64,000 nt of DNA, taken from JANPLN01 sp041736155 (lineage in GTDB: Bacteria > Bdellovibrionota > Bdellovibrionia > Bdellovibrionales > JAGQZY01). Made by a program: the position numbers and the translations under genes. The stretch's first letter is position 1. The number at the start of each line of letters is the position of its first letter. The notes beneath the pieces were generated by a model that was not told the DNA's origin, searched no databases, and saw nothing but the letters and a program-made list of their open reading frames with translations. The DNA is taken from the NCBI GenBank assembly GCA_041736155.1, contig JBGSUL010000032.1:191795-255794 (forward strand), written 5' to 3'. Below are positions 9,949-18,466 of the stretch, piece after piece.

Positions 9949-10287
9949 CTAAATAGCATCTTCATCTTTATCACCTGTGCGTATGCGAAGAGCGGAGACC
10001 ACATCATAGACAAAAATTTTGCCATCTCCGACTTTACCTGTATGCGCGGAAATCTTAATCGCATCAACAGCGATGTTCACCAGCGCTTCGTTCACGATCA
10101 CTTCAAGTTTTATTTTAGGGAGAAAATCGACAACATATTCGGCGCCACGGTAAATTTCAGTGCGACCTTTTTGGCGCCCGAAGCCACGGACTTCGGTAAT
10201 CGAGATGCCCTCAACGCCAGCCTCAGATAACGCTTCCACAACATCATCGAGCTTAAATGGCTTAATAAAGGCTTCGATTTTTTTCAT
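9949..10287 (-). CDS. glnB: Nitrogen regulatory protein P-II
   Basis: 112 residues, the exact size of PII trimer subunits. It senses 2-oxoglutarate, ATP/ADP and glutamine status and controls glutamine synthetase and NtrB. The T-loop carries the uridylylated tyrosine at position 51 (GAEYVVDFLPK). The B-loop TGKVGDGKIFV and the C-loop region are intact. It lies directly upstream of glnA on the same strand, which supports GlnB over GlnK because no amtB is adjacent. Only a weak ribosome site is visible before the ATG. Confidence 0.95.
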   Translation of the reverse strand: MKKIEAFIKPFKLDDVVEALSEAGVEGISITEVRGFGRQKGRTEIYRGAEYVVDFLPKIKLEVIVNEALVNIAVDAIKISAHTGKVGDGKIFVYDVVSALRIRTGDKDEDAI

Positions 10288-10298
10288 TATGGAAGTAC

Positions 10299-10327
10299 AA
10301 ATTAGTCGGGAATTGGCAGCCTGTCAA
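10299..10327 (-). promoter_or_regulatory. Candidate sigma-70 promoter for glnB-glnA
   Basis: On the minus strand a perfect TTGACA (10322-10327) is followed after 17 bases by TAATTT (10299-10304). The -10 box is poor and the resulting leader would be only about ten bases, so this is tentative. No sigma-54 box (TGGCAC-N5-TTGC) was found. Confidence 0.3.
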
Positions 10328-10437
10328 AGAAACTCAAAAATTATTGTCAACACCTCGCGCGTTGTCTCTGGATTTGCGGACCGAGATGTTTTTTGTTATA
10401 CCCCCAGATCTTTTTGAGTATTGCGGGAAGGGGAATA

Positions 10438-11022
10438 ATGGGGATTTGTTTCTTTCTTTATGGGGTTTATAGCGAGGGTCAGCCTTGTCATGAGCGCTTT
10501 AAAAATTTTATAATTAAATCGCAGCCGGCTTTTGTCAAAGCTTCACTTTATCAACTTCTCAGTGGCCTACAAATGATCGTCGGCGAGGGTGATCACACCA
10601 TTCACGGCCAATTGGTAGAGCTGGATCTCCCTGAAAGTTCACAAGTCACTTTTGACGCCATTAATGGTTATTATGCCGATTTTAAAGAAAAGGCCATTAT
10701 TTGGCGAGAAACTCTTCTTGTGCAAACAGAGCAAGGCCATGTGCCAGCGGAAGTTTATACCTTGAATCCCACTAAAAAAGATCAATTCCGTCAGGTTGTG
10801 CCGAGCGAAGTGCCGAAGGAAGTATCAGATTCGCAGTTATTTGAAAAACTCACCGAGCGACACAAAACCTATATTTGTAAATTAGCCAAAGCCAAAGGGC
10901 GAGAAATTGTTCCTGTGGACTTGGCGCTTTACCGTGAGCTGATGGGGCTGGAGCTCATTGTTGATAAGGGACGTCGTCTGGCTCTTACACCTCTTGGCCA
11001 AGAAGTGAGCTACTTCTTATAA
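10438..11022 (+). CDS. Gamma-glutamylcyclotransferase-like (AIG2-type) protein
   Basis: 194 residues. The N-terminus FFLYGVYSEGQ resembles the FxYGxL opening of the gamma-glutamylcyclotransferase/AIG2 fold, and HGQLVELD matches the usual second strand motif. The C-terminal 80 residues (from about VPSEVPKE) are an extra helical region not seen in the minimal fold. Substrate and activity cannot be deduced. The start at ATG 10438 is preferred over an upstream TTG at 10393 because GGAAGGGG lies just before it and homology starts there. Its stop overlaps the trmL start by one base (TAATG), so the two are translationally coupled. Confidence 0.65.
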   Translation: MGICFFLYGVYSEGQPCHERFKNFIIKSQPAFVKASLYQLLSGLQMIVGEGDHTIHGQLVELDLPESSQVTFDAINGYYADFKEKAIIWRETLLVQTEQGHVPAEVYTLNPTKKDQFRQVVPSEVPKEVSDSQLFEKLTERHKTYICKLAKAKGREIVPVDLALYRELMGLELIVDKGRRLALTPLGQEVSYFL

Positions 11023-11504
11023 TGACAACCCCGCTGTTCCATATTGTTTTGGTGGAGCCGGAAATTCCTCACAACACAGGGAATATTGGGCGAACGTGTG
11101 TGGCAATGAACAGTCATCTGCATGTTGTGCAACCAGCCAGTTTTTCCTTCGACGAAAAAGACGTGCGCCGTGCGGGTCTGGACTATTGGCAGCACCTTTC
11201 ATTGACACAGCATGGAAGTTTTCCGGAATGGGAAAAAAGCATTGAGCCACAAAGATGCTTCTTTTTTACGACCAAGAGTCAGCGAGTCATTTACGATGTG
11301 CAGTGGCAACCGGGAGATACCATGGTTTTTGGGTCAGAAACTCGCGGTTTAGCAGCGCCCATCCTCGAAAAATATTCAACACAGCTGGTGACACTCCCGA
11401 TGTTGGGGCCCACACGAAGTTTGAATTTATCCAATGCGGTGGCCATCGCCATCTATGAGGGCTACAGGCAAGTCCGGGCTGGAAATTTCCTACCCTCCCC
11501 TTAA
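11022..11504 (+). CDS. trmL: tRNA (cytidine/uridine-34-2'-O)-methyltransferase, TrmL-like SPOUT enzyme
   Basis: 160 residues, the usual TrmL length. SPOUT-knot motifs: EPEIPHNTGNIGRTC near the N-terminus (motif 1), FGSETRGL (motif 2) and TRSLNLSNAVAIAIYE (motif 3, SAM-binding knot). TrmL adds a 2'-O-methyl group at the wobble base of certain tRNA-Leu species. It overlaps the preceding gene by one base and is followed within 25 bases by secA. Confidence 0.92.
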   Translation: MTTPLFHIVLVEPEIPHNTGNIGRTCVAMNSHLHVVQPASFSFDEKDVRRAGLDYWQHLSLTQHGSFPEWEKSIEPQRCFFFTTKSQRVIYDVQWQPGDTMVFGSETRGLAAPILEKYSTQLVTLPMLGPTRSLNLSNAVAIAIYEGYRQVRAGNFLPSP

Positions 11505-11527
11505 GGAATCAGGTAAGCTTGCAGCTT

Positions 11528-14206
11528 ATGTTAAAACTCATTTCTAAAATTATTGGCACTAAGCACGATCGTGAGATGAAAACCATCCGCCCGATCTTAA
11601 ATCAGATCAATCAACTGGAACCGCGTTTTCAAGCCATGAGCGAATCCGAGCTCAAAGCCATGACCCCGCAGTTTAAAGAACGTTACGCCAAAGGGGAAAC
11701 GCTCGATGAGCTTTTGCCAGAAGCGTTTGCCGTCTGCCGCGAAGCCAGCCGCCGCTGTCTTAACATGCGCCACTACGATGTGCAGATGATCGGTGGGTAT
11801 GTTCTCCATCGCGGGTCCATCGCTGAGATGCGCACGGGGGAAGGTAAAACTCTCGTGGGAACTCTGGCCGTTTATCTCAACGCCCTCAGTGGTAAGGGTG
11901 TGCATGTTGTTACGGTGAACGATTATCTCGCTAAACGGGATGCCGAGTGGATGGGCCGTCTTTATTCGTATTTGGGATTAAAAACGGGAATCGTTGTTCA
12001 TGATCTCAGCGATGCAGAACGACAAGAAGCTTATCGTGCAGACATTACCTACGCGACCAACAACGAGCTGGGTTTTGATTACCTGCGCGACAATATGAAG
12101 TTCCGTTTGTCCGACTACGTGCAAAGAGATTTAAATTTTGCCATTGTCGATGAGTGCGATTCGATTCTCATCGATGAAGCGCGAACTCCGCTGATTATTT
12201 CTGGTCCAGCCGAAGATAATACAAAACTGTATATGGAAGTTCACTCGGTCGTAAAACATCTCAAGCCAGATATTCATTTTACCATGGAAGAAAAGAACCG
12301 TTCGGTGGCGATCACGGAAGAGGGCAATACCAAGTTAGAAGAGTTGATGGGTATTGGGAATCTTTATGATCCTGAGCATATCGATCGACTTCATCATATT
12401 TACCAATCGCTGAAAGCCATTCATCTTTTTAAACGTGATGTGGATTACATGATCAAAGACAATGAGATTGTCATTGTCGATGAATTCACCGGTCGTCTGA
12501 TGGAGGGTCGTCGCTGGAGTGATGGCCTTCACCAAGCGGTGGAAGCTAAAGAAGGTGTGCATATTAAAAACGAAAACCAAACTTTGGCGTCGATCACCTT
12601 CCAAAATTATTTCCGCATGTATAACAAAATTTCGGGAATGACGGGAACGGCTGATACAGAGGCCGAAGAGTTTCGAAAGATCTACAAATTAAATGTTTCC
12701 ACCATTCCCACCAATCGTCCGATGGTGCGTAAAGATCAAGACGATGTGGTTTATAAAAGTGAAAATGGAAAATTCTCGTCCATCATCAAAGACATCATTG
12801 AACGCCAAGCCAAGGGACAACCGGTGTTGGTGGGGACCGTCAGCATTGAGAAATCTGAGCTGTTGAGCTCGGAATTAAAAAAGAAAAACATCCCGCACAC
12901 CGTTCTCAATGCCAAATATCACGAGCGCGAAGCGGAAATTATTGCTCAGGCCGGTCGTAAGGGTGCCGTGACCATTGCCACCAACATGGCCGGTCGCGGA
13001 ACCGATATTATTCTCGGCGGGAACCCAGAATTTATGGCGAAAGCGATTCATCCAGATACGGCGACAGAAGCTTACGCGCAGGCTTTTCAAAAATTTAAAC
13101 AGCAGTGTGAAAAAGAAAAGCAGGAAGTTCTCGCGGCCGGAGGCCTTTATATTATCGGGACTGAGCGCCACGAATCACGTCGGATCGACAATCAGCTGCG
13201 CGGTCGTTCGGGCCGTCAAGGGGACCCCGGAGAATCGCATTTCTATTTGTCTTTAGAAGACGATCTTATGCGCAAGTTCAATGGTGACCGTATTAAAAAA
13301 ATTATGGACAGTCCGCTGTTTAATATTCCGGATGATGAACCGATGACAGCACGTATGGTGTCGCGCTCCATCGAAGGCGCTCAACGCAAGGTCGAGGGTC
13401 ATAACTTTGATATTCGTAAACATCTTTTAGAGTTTGATGATGTGATGAATTTACAGCGGACCAAAGTTTACTCCACCCGCCGCGCCCTCCTCGAAGAAGA
13501 CGGCTCGGGCGCCAATCTTTTTGAAGACAAAATGAAAGAGATGATGAGTGAAGTGACCTCGGATTTATTGGATCTCTACGCCGGTGAAGGTGTAAAAAGA
13601 TCCGAGTGGGATTTGCCAGCCTTGAGCATAGGTTTGGAGAAGCAATTTGCCGTGGAAGTGACGTTTGATCCGCAAATCTCCTCTGAGGAGTTGGTGGATA
13701 AAGTCAAGACGGTCATCCAACAAAAGTACGAAGAGCAAAAGCGTCTTATGGGCGAGCTTTTTGAAGATATTCAAAGAAGTCTTTTGTTGGGAGCCATTGA
13801 TCATTATTGGAAAGAGCATCTTTATCGTGTGGATCGTATTCGCGAATCGGTGAATCTCAAGGCCTACGCGCAAAAAGATCCTTTGATGGAATACCGCAAA
13901 GAAACCTTCCAGGCGTTTGAGGAAATGAATCAGCGTGTGCGCAGCGATGCTGTGGAAAAATTCATGAAGCTCAAAGTGGTTGTGGAAAGTCAGCGTCGCA
14001 GCTCGGACATGGGGGCGGACGTCGCGGATGAGGTTGTGGATACGGCCGCTGAGCGCGAAGACGTTCTCGAGGCTTTGCGACCTAAGCAGCCACAAAAGAT
14101 GACACTTTCAACAGGTGGATATACGGATGACGGAGACGACAAAGGAAGTCGTATCCAACGACGACAAAATGAAAAGGCCGTAAAGAAAAAGAAAAAACTT
14201 TTTTAA
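11528..14206 (+). CDS. secA: Preprotein translocase ATPase SecA
   Basis: 892 residues. SecA drives secretory proteins through SecYEG at the inner membrane. It has Walker A MRTGEGKT (101-108), Walker B/DEAD region VDECDSILIDEARTP (207-221), GMTGTADTEAEEF, NMAGRGTDI and QLRGRSGRQGDPG. The C-terminus is lysine-rich (KKKKKLF) and lacks the CxCxSGx8HC zinc motif that binds SecB in proteobacteria. ATG 11528 is chosen because it gives the usual MLxxIxKIxGxKxDR start; an in-frame TTG at 11519 has better-spaced AGG and would add three residues. A repeat element follows the stop. Confidence 0.96.
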   Translation: MLKLISKIIGTKHDREMKTIRPILNQINQLEPRFQAMSESELKAMTPQFKERYAKGETLDELLPEAFAVCREASRRCLNMRHYDVQMIGGYVLHRGSIAEMRTGEGKTLVGTLAVYLNALSGKGVHVVTVNDYLAKRDAEWMGRLYSYLGLKTGIVVHDLSDAERQEAYRADITYATNNELGFDYLRDNMKFRLSDYVQRDLNFAIVDECDSILIDEARTPLIISGPAEDNTKLYMEVHSVVKHLKPDIHFTMEEKNRSVAITEEGNTKLEELMGIGNLYDPEHIDRLHHIYQSLKAIHLFKRDVDYMIKDNEIVIVDEFTGRLMEGRRWSDGLHQAVEAKEGVHIKNENQTLASITFQNYFRMYNKISGMTGTADTEAEEFRKIYKLNVSTIPTNRPMVRKDQDDVVYKSENGKFSSIIKDIIERQAKGQPVLVGTVSIEKSELLSSELKKKNIPHTVLNAKYHEREAEIIAQAGRKGAVTIATNMAGRGTDIILGGNPEFMAKAIHPDTATEAYAQAFQKFKQQCEKEKQEVLAAGGLYIIGTERHESRRIDNQLRGRSGRQGDPGESHFYLSLEDDLMRKFNGDRIKKIMDSPLFNIPDDEPMTARMVSRSIEGAQRKVEGHNFDIRKHLLEFDDVMNLQRTKVYSTRRALLEEDGSGANLFEDKMKEMMSEVTSDLLDLYAGEGVKRSEWDLPALSIGLEKQFAVEVTFDPQISSEELVDKVKTVIQQKYEEQKRLMGELFEDIQRSLLLGAIDHYWKEHLYRVDRIRESVNLKAYAQKDPLMEYRKETFQAFEEMNQRVRSDAVEKFMKLKVVVESQRRSSDMGADVADEVVDTAAEREDVLEALRPKQPQKMTLSTGGYTDDGDDKGSRIQRRQNEKAVKKKKKLF

Positions 14207-14214
14207 GTCTTACG

Positions 14215-14365
14215 AAAGAAGTATTCTTTTAGTATTCGTATTTTCGCGAACTTAATTTTTAGGACGTCGCCATCCCTGGCTGCTGCCGTCAAAACGGCGC
14301 ATCCTGCGCGACGGAGGTCCTAAAAATCAACTTCGCGAAAATTCGAACAACAAAGTAATATTTCC
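14215..14365. repeat. Structured repeat element, copy A (after secA)
   Basis: The core at about 14241-14342 is nearly identical to 23901-24003 (copy B). Its outer arms pair: TTTTCGCGAACTTAATTTTT near the left end with its approximate reverse complement at 14321-14342. Inside are further stems, CGTCGC/GCGACG and GCCGTCAAAACGGC. The flanks beyond the core (about 14217-14238 and 14344-14364) also pair loosely although they differ from copy B. It fills the gap between the secA stop and the zinc-ribbon gene and may act as a terminator or a mobile palindromic element. Confidence 0.8.
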
Positions 14366-14391
14366 TTGATGCGGGTTGGGGATAAAAAAGA

Positions 14392-15105
14392 ATGGTGAAA
14401 TGTCCGGAGTGTTCAAAAGCAGTGGATGCGGATTTCGGTATGACGACGTGCCCGCACTGTGAAGCCGTGTTTATGGTGGAAATCGATGGGTCAGTGAACG
14501 ATCCTGTTGTCGAAGAGCAGTCGGCGGAAGAACTTGTTTTTGCAGATAACTCTTTAGACACGGCCAACGATAGCGCTGACGAAGTGAACGTCGAAGCTGG
14601 TGCTGGCGAGATCGAGCCTGAATTCCAACAAAATGATTCTACTGATGATTCTTACAGCGATTCACCAAGTTTCGACGAAGTTTCGAGCGATGACGGTGGT
14701 GGCGTGGATGAGAGGTTTTCATTGGATGAGTCCAATGAAGAGTCTTCCGATGAGGCAGAAGTTTCTGGAGATCCACTTAAAGATCCCTTAGATTTGCAAA
14801 GATTTGATGAGTCGGGCGGATCAGAGATCTCCGATGGTGAACTTCTTTACGATATTATCTTGCAAGGATTGGACTCAGCCGAGCTGAAAAAAGATATTTT
14901 TGCAGCGCTCATGGATAAACGTTTTGCCCTTTCGGCAGAAGAAATGAGACGTGGTTTAAAGAGTGGAATTTTAACCCTCTCCAGCGTCAACCCTGTGCGT
15001 GCGATGCTGATTGTTCTTAAAATGCAGGAATTTGATGTCACTATCGAGTGGCGGCAAAGACATTTTACACAGCCGTCCAAAAAGGTGGAGGAGCCATCAC
15101 CATGA
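14392..15105 (+). CDS. Zinc-ribbon acidic protein, unknown function
   Basis: 237 residues. It starts with a zinc ribbon (CPEC at 4-7 and CPHC at 20-23, MJ0042-like spacing) followed by a long acidic, Ser/Asp/Glu-rich, probably disordered region (about 35-140). A compact C-terminal domain of about 90 residues (from DGELLYDIILQGL) ends in VRAMLIVLKMQEFDVTIEW. No signal peptide or membrane segment, so cytoplasmic. Its stop overlaps the next gene (ATGA), suggesting a two-gene operon. The role is unknown; the layout of ribbon, disordered tether and globular domain suggests an adaptor or regulator. Confidence 0.75.
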   Translation: MVKCPECSKAVDADFGMTTCPHCEAVFMVEIDGSVNDPVVEEQSAEELVFADNSLDTANDSADEVNVEAGAGEIEPEFQQNDSTDDSYSDSPSFDEVSSDDGGGVDERFSLDESNEESSDEAEVSGDPLKDPLDLQRFDESGGSEISDGELLYDIILQGLDSAELKKDIFAALMDKRFALSAEEMRRGLKSGILTLSSVNPVRAMLIVLKMQEFDVTIEWRQRHFTQPSKKVEEPSP

Positions 15106-15671
15106 AAACATGGATTGTGAAGATTTGTATCTTGGGCCTTGTGTCTCTCATGAATTCCAAACCGAGCCATGCTGAGCCTATTCAAGTGCATAAGACACAA
15201 ATGCAAGAGATCGCTAAAAAAATTATCGAATACCAAATTCGTTTAGAAGAACTCAAAGAAAAAAAAGAAAGCACGCCCGAAGGACCACAGCTCGAAGAAG
15301 TGCTCAGTGAAATCGCGGATATGCATAGAGAGCTCGTCGTAGTTAAAAAGCGTAGAGAAACTTTGCGCGAACACTTGCGTCATGTTCACTCTAAAGAAGA
15401 AGTGGTTTCGGACTTAAGTTTTTTTAAACAAACAGAAAAGCGCAAAGATGAAAAACCCGACGAAGAAGTAGACCGAAAATTAGATCAGCTACTTAAACTC
15501 GTGCAAACTCAGTACGCGCGAACCCTGAGTGAGGATTTTAAAGTTTCGCAAGAATTGCAGACCGAACAAGATGTGCGTCGTAAGCTCAAAGAGCAACGTG
15601 TGAAAGTACACAAGGCAGATAAAAAACGCTACATCCGCGAAGGAATCGATACCACCATTAAGGCAGAGTAA
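15102..15671 (+). CDS. Periplasmic coiled-coil protein, unknown function
   Basis: 189 residues. The start ATG at 15102 overlaps the previous stop by four bases and has GGTGGAGGAG upstream; a longer frame from 15048 would run through the preceding gene. The N-terminal signal peptide ends at about SHAEP. The rest is highly charged, Lys/Glu-rich and almost wholly helical, with heptad-like repeats (EIAKKIIEYQIRLEELKEKK and onward), so a periplasmic coiled coil is likely. No family recognised. Confidence 0.75.
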   Translation: MKTWIVKICILGLVSLMNSKPSHAEPIQVHKTQMQEIAKKIIEYQIRLEELKEKKESTPEGPQLEEVLSEIADMHRELVVVKKRRETLREHLRHVHSKEEVVSDLSFFKQTEKRKDEKPDEEVDRKLDQLLKLVQTQYARTLSEDFKVSQELQTEQDVRRKLKEQRVKVHKADKKRYIREGIDTTIKAE

Positions 15672-15700
15672 TCTGGCCAAAAAATGAGTCCGCAAGGTTT

Positions 15701-16282
15701 TCAGGCTGTTAAATTTTTTATAAAGCCTGTGCGCATATCATAAACCCAACCATGGATTCTTACATCAGGTTCTTCTTTATTAAGTTCCTGGTAGATAGGA
15801 CTGTCTTTGAGGTGCTGCACTTGCGCGAGCACATTGAGTTCCACGAGGCGATCGGTTCGCATTTCGGACGAGAGACTTTGTAATTCTTGTTTATGCTCAA
15901 CGCAGACATTTTTGATATTTTTGAGCCAATCATCGATGATTCCAAAAGACTGATCACCCATGGCTGAGACCACACCACCGCAACCATAGTGACCACAAAC
16001 AATCACATCTTTCACTTTGAGATAACGGATGGCATAGGTCACCACAGACATCAGGTTGAGATCCTCAGCATGAACGAGGTTGGCGATGTTTCTGTGAACA
16101 AAAAGATCTCCCACGGACGTGCCGGTGATTTCGTTGGGAAGAATGCGTGAGTCGGAGCAACCAATCCACAAGTAGCGGGGGTTTTGTGTTTTTGAATTGT
16201 TAGCAAAGAAACGAGGATCACTTTGAAGTTTTTCGATGACCCACGCTTTATTTTCTAAAAACATCGTTTTGATATTGGGCAT
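15701..16282 (-). CDS. can: Beta-class carbonic anhydrase
   Basis: 193 residues. It interconverts CO2 and bicarbonate. The zinc ligands of the beta class are all visible: C42 and D44/R46 in CSDSR, H98 and C101 in GHYGCGG, with HRNIAN between them. Its ATG lies two bases after the SulP transporter stop, with AAGGA inside the transporter's last codons, so translation is coupled. The pair probably takes up bicarbonate and equilibrates it in the cytoplasm for carboxylases. Confidence 0.95.
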   Translation of the reverse strand: MPNIKTMFLENKAWVIEKLQSDPRFFANNSKTQNPRYLWIGCSDSRILPNEITGTSVGDLFVHRNIANLVHAEDLNLMSVVTYAIRYLKVKDVIVCGHYGCGGVVSAMGDQSFGIIDDWLKNIKNVCVEHKQELQSLSSEMRTDRLVELNVLAQVQHLKDSPIYQELNKEEPDVRIHGWVYDMRTGFIKNLTA

Positions 16283-16284
16283 AA

Positions 16285-17826
16285 TTATTCCTTAAAGTAC
16301 GGGGAGAGAGCGAGGCTTGATTTGCGTAATTCGATGGTGATGTTTTTTTGTGGCGCAGATTCGACAAAATCTTCCACCATGTCGATAATGTCATGATCAA
16401 TAAACACCGAGCGTGAGCCATCGATCAACACGAGAGAGTTTTGGGGGATGGTGGCTAACAATTTTTTAAGAAGGGGTTTGTTGAGAAATGAAGTGTCTTT
16501 ATTAAAGCGCAAAAGATAATGATTTTTGTCGCTGACCAAAACCAAAGACGCGTGAAGATTTGCTTTAAAAACAAAATATAATCCCACGGCGAAGCCGATC
16601 AAGACACCAATGAGGAGATCGGTGAGAAGAATGGCCACGATGGTCACGAGGAAAGGAATAAATTGAGAGCGTCCTAGCTTAAGGAAAGATTTATAAAGTT
16701 TTGGTGTGGTGAGTTTAAATCCAACCACAATCAAAACCATGGCGAGAACCGCGAGCGGAATTTTGTTGAGATAGGTCGGGATCAGCAATGCAAAAAGTAA
16801 CAACCACACGGCATGGAAAATTCCCGAGAGACGTGAGGTGGCACCCGCCGAAAGATTGGCGCTGGTGCGCACGATCACCGCTGTGACTGGGAGCCCGCCG
16901 AGCAAACCGCTAAAAAAGTTACCGATACCTTGCGCGAAGAGTTCTTGCGAGGCATTTACACCGCGTTTGAGGGGATCCATTTTTTCACTGGCGTCCAAAC
17001 TCAGAATGGTTTCCAGAGATCCCACCAAACATAGAGTCAGGGCGAGAGTCAGCGCAGGCGCGGAAAAAATTGCCGAAAAGGCTGAGGGTGGAGTGAGTTG
17101 AAACAGTGAGGCCTCTGGCATTTGCACTAAGTGTTCGGGACTGAGCTGCAGACCCCATAGCGGGAGAAGAAATTCATTCATCATCACGCCAGCAAGCACA
17201 GCCACAAGCGCGGAGGGGACAGTCCTCAGTGGAGTGTTCGCGAGAACGCGATCCCATGAAAGTAACAGTGCCAATGAAATAAGGGAAATAAGAATAGCGC
17301 CGGTGGTGGTAGAAGAGATAGCGTGCTGAAGGGCACTAAATGTATTGTCCCCATCCGTTTGCATGAAAGATTCGTCACCAAAAAAGTCAGCGTCAAAACC
17401 GATGGCATGAGGAATCTGTTTTAAAATAATAAGAATACCAATTGCGGCCAACATTCCTTTGATGACAGATGCGGGGATCAAACTGCCCAAGATACCAAAA
17501 CGCAACGCCGCCAGGCCCAACTGCATCAAACCCGCAATGGCGGTGATGGCGCAAAATGTTTCAAAAGAACCAATGCTCTGAATACCACCGAGAACAACGA
17601 CGGTGAGACCAGCGGCAGGGCCCGATACAGAAATTTCTGAAGGGCTGAGAAAGCCCACAATCAAACCGCCAATAATTCCAGCGATCAAACCACTGGACGC
17701 CGGAGCGCCAGAGGCCAAGGCGATTCCTAAACAGAGAGGAAGTGCGACGAGAAAAACCACAAACGAAGCCTGCAAATCTTTGGTGGAAAAACGTAAGTTT
17801 TTTATTTGTGCAGCAATAGCATTCAT
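16285..17826 (-). CDS. SulP family anion transporter, probable bicarbonate uptake
   Basis: 513 residues of the SLC26/SulP family. About 10-12 hydrophobic segments fill residues 20-420, with SulP motifs such as VALPLCLGIALASGAP near the start and SGPAAGLTVVV. A shortened C-terminal STAS-like domain (about 430-513) contains SLVLIDGSRSVFIDHDIIDMV. SulP proteins move sulfate, bicarbonate or dicarboxylates; coupling to a carbonic anhydrase argues for bicarbonate (BicA-like), but this is inference. AGAGG precedes the ATG. Confidence 0.88.
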   Translation of the reverse strand: MNAIAAQIKNLRFSTKDLQASFVVFLVALPLCLGIALASGAPASSGLIAGIIGGLIVGFLSPSEISVSGPAAGLTVVVLGGIQSIGSFETFCAITAIAGLMQLGLAALRFGILGSLIPASVIKGMLAAIGILIILKQIPHAIGFDADFFGDESFMQTDGDNTFSALQHAISSTTTGAILISLISLALLLSWDRVLANTPLRTVPSALVAVLAGVMMNEFLLPLWGLQLSPEHLVQMPEASLFQLTPPSAFSAIFSAPALTLALTLCLVGSLETILSLDASEKMDPLKRGVNASQELFAQGIGNFFSGLLGGLPVTAVIVRTSANLSAGATSRLSGIFHAVWLLLFALLIPTYLNKIPLAVLAMVLIVVGFKLTTPKLYKSFLKLGRSQFIPFLVTIVAILLTDLLIGVLIGFAVGLYFVFKANLHASLVLVSDKNHYLLRFNKDTSFLNKPLLKKLLATIPQNSLVLIDGSRSVFIDHDIIDMVEDFVESAPQKNITIELRKSSLALSPYFKE

Positions 17827-17833
17827 GGGGCCT

Positions 17834-18166
17834 CTATTTTATAGGTTCAAATTCAATAGGTTTTTTAAGTGGAGGAGATTTCTCGGTTCTCGTTTTGTTT
17901 AAATCGACATAAACGACCTGATCCTTTTGGAACCAGACCTCTTTTTCTTGCGGAAGTGCTGGAGCTGGGGATTTCAGGAGATAGACCCAGCGTTGAGTGT
18001 CGTCTTTAAAGTAGGTGCGCTGAGGATTGCCGATTTTGTAAAGAACAGCCCCCTTGCTATCACCGATCTGCACGGTGTGGAATTGACTGTCGGGGCGCGA
18101 GGTCGTGCAGCTAAGCAAAATCAATGGCAGAGTGAATAAAAAAATCAGTCCCCAAAAAATTTTCAT
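17834..18166 (-). CDS. Small lipoprotein with BamE/SmpA-like domain
   Basis: 110 residues starting MKIFWGLIFL with lipobox LLSC and lipidated Cys20. The mature part VQIGDSKGAVLYKIGNPQRTYF then W-VYL resembles the BamE/SmpA-OmlA pattern (G-x-V-LG-P...W-Y), which in BamE helps assemble outer-membrane proteins. The match is partial and a BamE role is not claimed. The start is internal to a longer open frame reaching 18523; that extension would run through the divergent oxidase operon start and has no signal sequence. It ends seven bases before the SulP start, so the genes may be cotranscribed. Confidence 0.7.
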   Translation of the reverse strand: MKIFWGLIFLFTLPLILLSCTTSRPDSQFHTVQIGDSKGAVLYKIGNPQRTYFKDDTQRWVYLLKSPAPALPQEKEVWFQKDQVVYVDLNKTRTEKSPPLKKPIEFEPIK

Positions 18167-18215
18167 GCAAGGATTATGGTATAAAACGCCTCTGAAATCC
18201 ACTTGATTTCTCCGC

Positions 18216-18245
18216 TTGATTTCAAAACGCGATGGGGAGTATAAA
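18216..18245 (+). promoter_or_regulatory. Candidate promoter of the cytochrome oxidase operon
   Basis: TTGATT at 18216-18221, an 18-base spacer and TATAAA at 18240-18245 form a fair sigma-70-type promoter about 20 bases before the first gene of the operon. The leader would be short, starting just before AAGGAG. Confidence 0.4.
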
Positions 18246-18265
18246 GAACCATCCAAGGAGACAGC

Positions 18266-18466
18266 ATGTCTGAGTACCAAATGGGCGATTATAATCGCGG
18301 CGGATACATCGCTTTTATGTTCTGTATGGCGTTTACGATGGTGTTTTTTATTTACATTGCGTTTATCCACCCCGGTGTGGATCTTCATGAAATAAAAGTT
18401 CCAGATACTCAAAAGGAAGCCCCCGTTGCGCCAGCTGCTGCAGAAACTGCAAGCCCTGCTCACTAA
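18266..18466 (+). CDS. Small single-span membrane protein heading the oxidase operon
   Basis: 66 residues: a short polar start, one hydrophobic segment (about 13-31, GGYIAFMFCMAFTMVFFIYI), then a polar Ala/Pro-rich tail. AAGGAG lies five bases before the ATG. As the first gene of a caa3 oxidase operon, with its 3' end overlapped by the SCO gene, it is probably an oxidase accessory or assembly subunit. No named family was recognised; the function is inferred from position only. Confidence 0.75.
   Translation: MSEYQMGDYNRGGYIAFMFCMAFTMVFFIYIAFIHPGVDLHEIKVPDTQKEAPVAPAAAETASPAH

Noticed and set aside
13565..14095. 176-codon minus-strand frame within secA
   Set aside because: Antisense to conserved SecA sequence, no ribosome site.
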